64,000 nucleotides of DNA from NCBI GenBank assembly GCA_003258725.1, contig QHMG01000010.1, positions 48,679 to 112,678 of the forward strand, read 5' to 3'. Source of the DNA: Candidatus Melainabacteria bacterium. Its GTDB lineage: Bacteria > Cyanobacteriota > Vampirovibrionia > Gastranaerophilales > Gastranaerophilaceae. Positions 61,028-64,000 of the stretch are shown here, piece after piece. Position 1 is the stretch's first letter. Every line of letters starts with the position of its first letter. Made by a program: the position numbers and the translations under genes. A model generated the notes under the pieces. It was not told where the DNA came from. It was given only the letters and a program-made list of their open reading frames with translations, and did not search any database.

Positions 61028-62107
61028 TTATTTTTTATTTTCAACCTTTTTTGCTTTTGCAACTACATCATCATCTATTTTTTGTTTTTTCTTTTCGTCT
61101 TCTTTTTCAAGTTGTTTATTAATAATTACAGTTTGTGCAACTTGGATAACATTACTTGAAATTAAGTACAATAGAACCCCAGCAGGAATTGGAATGAATA
61201 CAAAGGTTGCTGTCAACATAATAGGCATAAATGTATTCATTGACTTTTGAATAGCTTCTTGAGCTGGGTCTTGGTTTTTTGTCTTAGATGTTGCCATCAT
61301 GATTTTTTGAGTGGCAAACATTGTCAAACCAAACAATACGATTAAGATTAAAACATCATAGTGAAGTGTGTTTTTAACTTCTTTAGTAGGGAATGTGGCA
61401 ACTAAAATGCCATCTTTTCTTTCAAATGTCATAAGTTCTGATTCTTTTGTTTGTAAATCAGTAACTGTTATTTCAGCTTTTTGAATTTTATCTAATTGAC
61501 TGAATTTTAAATCTAGATTATCAAGGCTAACTTTAAAATCAACGGATTCACCAGGAGTTAATTCGCCTTGAATTTCAACGGCTTTGTTAGGTTTTGAAAT
61601 TTTTACGTTGTCCAAAGTTTCTTTGTCTAAATATACTTTAGCTGTTTTGCCTAACATAAAGCTGTCGTATTTAGAAACGCCTAAAACACCGTCGTTAGAG
61701 ATGCCTGCGTTAGTTTTTAGTGTTGCATCTAATCTATTGATGAATAAGAATGGGCTATCACCAGCAATTTGAATGAATTGAGGACTCATTAACGCTGAAT
61801 ATAACAAGATGAAAATAGGCATTTGTATTAACAATGGGAAACAACCAGCCATAGGGTTGAACTTGTGTTCTTTGTAGAACTCCATCATTTTTGTTTGCAT
61901 TTGTTGAGGATCGTTTTTGTATCGTTCCTGAATAGCTTTCATTTTAGGTTGAAGCATTTGCATTGTGCGCATAGAACGTTGTTGAGATACGCCTAAAGGC
62001 CACATTGCAAGTCTTACCAATACTGTTAATAAAATAATACCTACACCAAAACCACCGATAATAGACAATGATTTAAGTATTTCAATAGTGATAGTTATAA
62101 AATCCAT
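61028..62107 (-). CDS. yidC: Membrane protein insertase YidC
   Basis: Inserts and folds inner-membrane proteins, alone or with Sec. 359 aa. VRLAMWPLGVSQQRSMRTMQMLQPKMKAIQ is the YidC/Oxa1/Alb3 start, with the hydrophilic-groove Arg near position 31. GCFPLLIQMPIFILLYSALM follows, and the C-terminal helices include FVFIPIPAGVLLYLISSNVIQVAQ. Unusual: an inserted domain (about residues 125-235) lies between the second and third core helices, not at the N-terminus as in E. coli; cyanobacterial homologues can also carry inserts there. AAAGGA precedes the ATG. Followed by queA. Confidence 0.94.
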   Translation of the reverse strand: MDFITITIEILKSLSIIGGFGVGIILLTVLVRLAMWPLGVSQQRSMRTMQMLQPKMKAIQERYKNDPQQMQTKMMEFYKEHKFNPMAGCFPLLIQMPIFILLYSALMSPQFIQIAGDSPFLFINRLDATLKTNAGISNDGVLGVSKYDSFMLGKTAKVYLDKETLDNVKISKPNKAVEIQGELTPGESVDFKVSLDNLDLKFSQLDKIQKAEITVTDLQTKESELMTFERKDGILVATFPTKEVKNTLHYDVLILIVLFGLTMFATQKIMMATSKTKNQDPAQEAIQKSMNTFMPIMLTATFVFIPIPAGVLLYLISSNVIQVAQTVIINKQLEKEDEKKKQKIDDDVVAKAKKVENKK

Positions 62108-62150
62108 AATAAATTCCTTTAATGATTGTGATAGTTTACTTTTTCTATAA

Positions 62151-62180
62151 AAAAGAACCGTCTTTTAAGGCGGTTCTTTT
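62151..62180 (-). terminator. Terminator after tRNA-Pro
   Basis: AAAAGAACCG and CGGTTCTTTT arms with a ten-base centre that can pair further; T-run on both sides. It separates the tRNA from yidC. Confidence 0.85.
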
Positions 62181-62184
62181 AAAA

Positions 62185-62260
62185 TGGTCGGGATGACACG
62201 GTTCGAACGTGCGACCCCTTCGTCCCAAGCGAAGTGCGCTACCAGCTGCGCTACATCCCG
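62185..62260 (-). tRNA. tRNA-Pro (UGG anticodon), CCA encoded
   Basis: The minus strand folds as a cloverleaf: acceptor CGGGATG with CATCCCG, D-arm GCGC-type, anticodon stem CTTCG/CGAAG with loop CTTGGGA giving anticodon TGG (plus-strand 62225-62227), T-arm GCACG-TTCGAAC-CGTGT, discriminator A and an encoded CCA (62185-62187). Total 76 bases. The C at position 1 is typical of bacterial tRNA-Pro. A TATAAT (plus-strand 62266-62271) stands five bases upstream of the 5' end. Confidence 0.96.
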
Positions 62261-62397
62261 TCGCCATTATATTCAGTTTGTGGTTTCGACATGCTTGCTG
62301 GTAGCTTTGCGCTACCTTCCTCCACCGAAAACAATTATTAATTGTTTTCTCTCGGAGTCCTTGCTACATCCCGTCGCCATTATATTCAGTTTGCGGT
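62250..62397. repeat. Duplicated tRNA-Pro 5' end and promoter flanking a hairpin-rich spacer
   Basis: Bases 62250-62284 recur at 62363-62397 with one mismatch: first ten bases of the tRNA, its leader and -10 region. Between them, GGTAGC-TTTGC-GCTACC (62300-62316) and a perfect palindrome with 11-bp arms (62327-62349). CCTCCACCG (62319-62327) pairs with CGGTGGAGG (62394-62402) over the second copy. The second copy has no complete tRNA after it. Confidence 0.75.
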
Positions 62398-62437
62398 GGA
62401 GGTCTGCCCTAAAGCTAAGACTTACATCCGCAAGAAA

Positions 62438-62466
62438 ATTCTATAATAAAGAAATTGTTACGTCAA
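62438..62466 (-). promoter_or_regulatory. Promoter upstream of the duplicated tRNA region
   Basis: On the minus strand TTGACG (62466-62461), 17 bases, TAGAAT (62443-62438). It would read through both repeat copies into tRNA-Pro, giving a 5' leader of about 170 bases. Confidence 0.65.
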
Positions 62467-62546
62467 GTTTTATTTTTGAAAATGTTTACAATATTTGTTA
62501 ATAAAGCATTTATTTTATATCTTTTTGAGAGATAATTGTACTTAAT

Positions 62547-63812
62547 ATGAAAAAGTTGTTGATTGCATTATGTATGTTTCTGTTATTTTCGTCTGATTGT
62601 TACGCAGAAGATGCTATTTACCTGTCAATTAACGATGTAGATACTCCGATTCAAGAAAATTTAGAAGAACCTTTAGGGGCAAATGATAAAGAAGATGCTA
62701 ATGCGTTTAATCTTGATGGCGCAATTATCCCAGATGTTCAACCTGAACAAAAAGAAGAGGAAGTGATATCTTTTGCTGATAGACTTGTTGGCAAAAATGA
62801 TGAAGCATATTTAAAAGCTAGTGCTGAATACAAAGCTATGAGCTATACAGGTGGTATATTTTCAAAAGAAACTTTTATGGAGTTTGAAGGTGGACCTATA
62901 AAAAATATGCAACCTTTCTTTGTTTATGGTGGAAATTTGTCGGCAAATATGCTTTATGACGGATATCATACAGATTATGAAGGTACATCAATAGATTTAG
63001 CTATAAAGGGCGAATTTAGAAACGAAAAATTAAAAACAGATTATTGCTTCATTTTTAACATGTTACCTCAGCATGACAAAAATTTCTTTCAAACTATGAT
63101 TAGAGATGATTTTATTACAATAAAAGCAATTCCGCATCACAGTATATATTTGGGAAGTTTTAGAACTCCAATTGGTGTTGAAGGTGGCACTAGCGGTTAT
63201 ATGGTTCCTTTTTTAAGACGTTCTCAAATTGCTAGAAATTTTGGTAGTGTTCGTGGTGTTGGTACTAAAATTTTGGGAAATTATGACTTAATTGAATATA
63301 ATTTAGGTATGACAAGTTCAGACAGAAATTTTCAAAAATTTCTTCCTGGAGTTGAGTTTAACGGCTTGTTTTCATTAAAACCTTTAGGCAAAACTAACGG
63401 GCAATATGGAAAATTAAAATTTGGTGGCGGTCTAAATGCTGGACATAGAGAGTTTGATTATACTGTAATTTCCGCTCATTTGAATTACAAATATAAAGGG
63501 GCTCAATTTGATTGTGAATATGCAATTTCAAATGGTTCAAATGGATTATCTGGTTTAACTAGAACAAAAGCCGATGGCTTTAATGCAACAGCATCTTATT
63601 ATTTGACAAAAAAACTTCAGTTATTAGCAAGATACGATATTTTTAATAGTGACAGAAATCTTTCAAGTCATCATACATCTGAATATACAGCCGGCTTAAA
63701 CTACTTTATTAAAGGTAGTGCTTTGAAATTTATGCTTAACTATGTTTACTCTCATTCTGAATTTACAAAGGATTCAAACAAAATTTTATTAGGAACTCAA
63801 ATCATTTTATAA
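62547..63812 (+). CDS. Porin-like outer-membrane beta-barrel protein
   Basis: A 421-aa protein with signal peptide (about residues 1-20, CYA-E), an acidic segment to about residue 75, then beta-strand-like sequence to the C-terminus, ending in a polar/hydrophobic alternation (KILLGTQIIL). SIYLGSFRTPIGVEGGTSGYMVPFLRRS (key features G-x-F-x-x-P-x-G, then T-S) resembles phosphate-selective porin O/P. No coiled-coil/SLH domain, which cyanobacterial porins have. The ATG has no Shine-Dalgarno; GATAAT is ten bases upstream, giving at most a very short leader. Confidence 0.6.
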   Translation: MKKLLIALCMFLLFSSDCYAEDAIYLSINDVDTPIQENLEEPLGANDKEDANAFNLDGAIIPDVQPEQKEEEVISFADRLVGKNDEAYLKASAEYKAMSYTGGIFSKETFMEFEGGPIKNMQPFFVYGGNLSANMLYDGYHTDYEGTSIDLAIKGEFRNEKLKTDYCFIFNMLPQHDKNFFQTMIRDDFITIKAIPHHSIYLGSFRTPIGVEGGTSGYMVPFLRRSQIARNFGSVRGVGTKILGNYDLIEYNLGMTSSDRNFQKFLPGVEFNGLFSLKPLGKTNGQYGKLKFGGGLNAGHREFDYTVISAHLNYKYKGAQFDCEYAISNGSNGLSGLTRTKADGFNATASYYLTKKLQLLARYDIFNSDRNLSSHHTSEYTAGLNYFIKGSALKFMLNYVYSHSEFTKDSNKILLGTQIIL

Positions 63813-63829
63813 GCTACACTTGAAATCAT

Positions 63830-63895
63830 GCAAATACATGTGTCTATTGAATTTGAGCATGTTTACAAATCTTAATATTTGTATTAAACATGGCA
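63830..63895. repeat. Weak CATG-rich segment, possible degenerate copy 3
   Basis: Four CATG sites and, in reverse orientation, CATGCTCAAATTCAAT, close to CATGCTCAAACTCAAT near 59862. No identical long core and no terminator, so membership in the repeat family is doubtful. Confidence 0.3.
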
Positions 63896-63950
63896 ATTAT
63901 TTTCAAAAGAAATACTTTATATAAGTACGAGAGATAAAGAGGATTAAAAA

Positions 63951-64000
63951 ATGAGTTTCTTATTATTCGCATCAAGAAAAATTCAAATCAGAAGAGAATT
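63951..64000 (+). CDS. Start of an unidentified protein, 3' truncated by window edge
   Basis: ATG with AGAGG upstream begins a frame open to the window end; only 16 codons are visible (MSFLLFASRKIQIRRE). No function can be assigned. TATATA near 63918 may belong to its promoter. Confidence 0.5.
   Translation, partial: MSFLLFASRKIQIRRE

Noticed and set aside
62250..62430. SRP RNA or RNase P RNA in the spacer upstream of tRNA-Pro
   Set aside because: GGGATGTAGC resembles part of SRP RNA, but it is the tRNA 5' end; the GGAAGGAAGCAG-type loop and RNase P motifs were not found.
62184..62501. Plus-strand open frame of 105 codons
   Set aside because: It runs through the tRNA-Pro gene in antisense and the duplicated repeat; no ribosome site and no protein-like composition.
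1..64000. CRISPR array, prophage, integron or insertion sequence
   Set aside because: No regularly spaced direct repeats, cas genes, transposase, integrase or phage structural genes seen.

Overview
The window is AT-rich, densely coded DNA from a bacterium with an outer membrane. The evidence for an outer membrane is an LptD/OstA-like protein, a heptose-7-phosphate kinase, an O-antigen ligase-like protein, a porin-like beta-barrel, a LytM factor and a lytic transglycosylase. A protein resembling LdpA, a family I know only from cyanobacteria, together with the low GC and many unrecognised exported proteins, suggests the non-photosynthetic cyanobacterial sister group (Melainabacteria/Vampirovibrionia, for example gut Gastranaerophilales). 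The taxonomic call is inference. No transposase, integrase, phage gene, rRNA or CRISPR array was seen.

Layout. 1-16.1 kb is a surface-polysaccharide region: an edge-truncated GT39-like transferase, ugd, an operon with a WG-repeat protein, ldpA-like, an aldolase-like gene, rfbD and a sugar isomerase, then fcl, gmd, a GDP-perosamine synthase-like aminotransferase and four glycosyltransferases, including a bacterial GT6. 16.2-23.0 kb holds a Y-family polymerase and a minus-strand run of an ATPase-TPR protein, rsmG, a DUF486 protein, a response regulator and a histidine kinase. 23.0-28.8 kb is an envelope block (34-aa membrane peptide, M23/LytM, LptD-like, Slt). 29-36.7 kb has trxB, pgi, a heptose kinase, a DUF4330 protein, an O-antigen ligase-like protein and an EamA transporter.

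36.8-47.2 kb is bracketed by two paralogous zincin metallopeptidase-like proteins of about 600 aa. Between them lie a J-like protein, small envelope proteins and a WYL regulator followed by a UvrD-type helicase fused to a PD-(D/E)XK/Fe-S nuclease. 47.4-57.2 kb carries an RR-HD-GYP protein divergent from a large hybrid kinase, followed by a tight run of seven mostly unrecognised envelope genes (two small membrane proteins, a VirB10-like exported protein, a membrane-anchored VWA protein, a polytopic protein and two TonB-like proteins). This run is the best candidate for an undescribed system. 57.4-64 kb has another exported VWA protein, a methyltransferase, a hydrolase, queA, yidC, tRNA-Pro with a duplicated 5' end, and a porin-like protein.

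Non-coding structure is also notable: CATG-rich repeats ending in a covarying terminator-like hairpin, short palindromic CACCCTGAA repeats, GC-rich perfect palindromes, and three genes whose promoters place the start codon at the predicted transcription start (leaderless mRNA candidates). No gene-free stretch exceeds 300 bases; the longest (62261-62546, 26520-26790, 57164-57430) are described in the entries that fall inside them.
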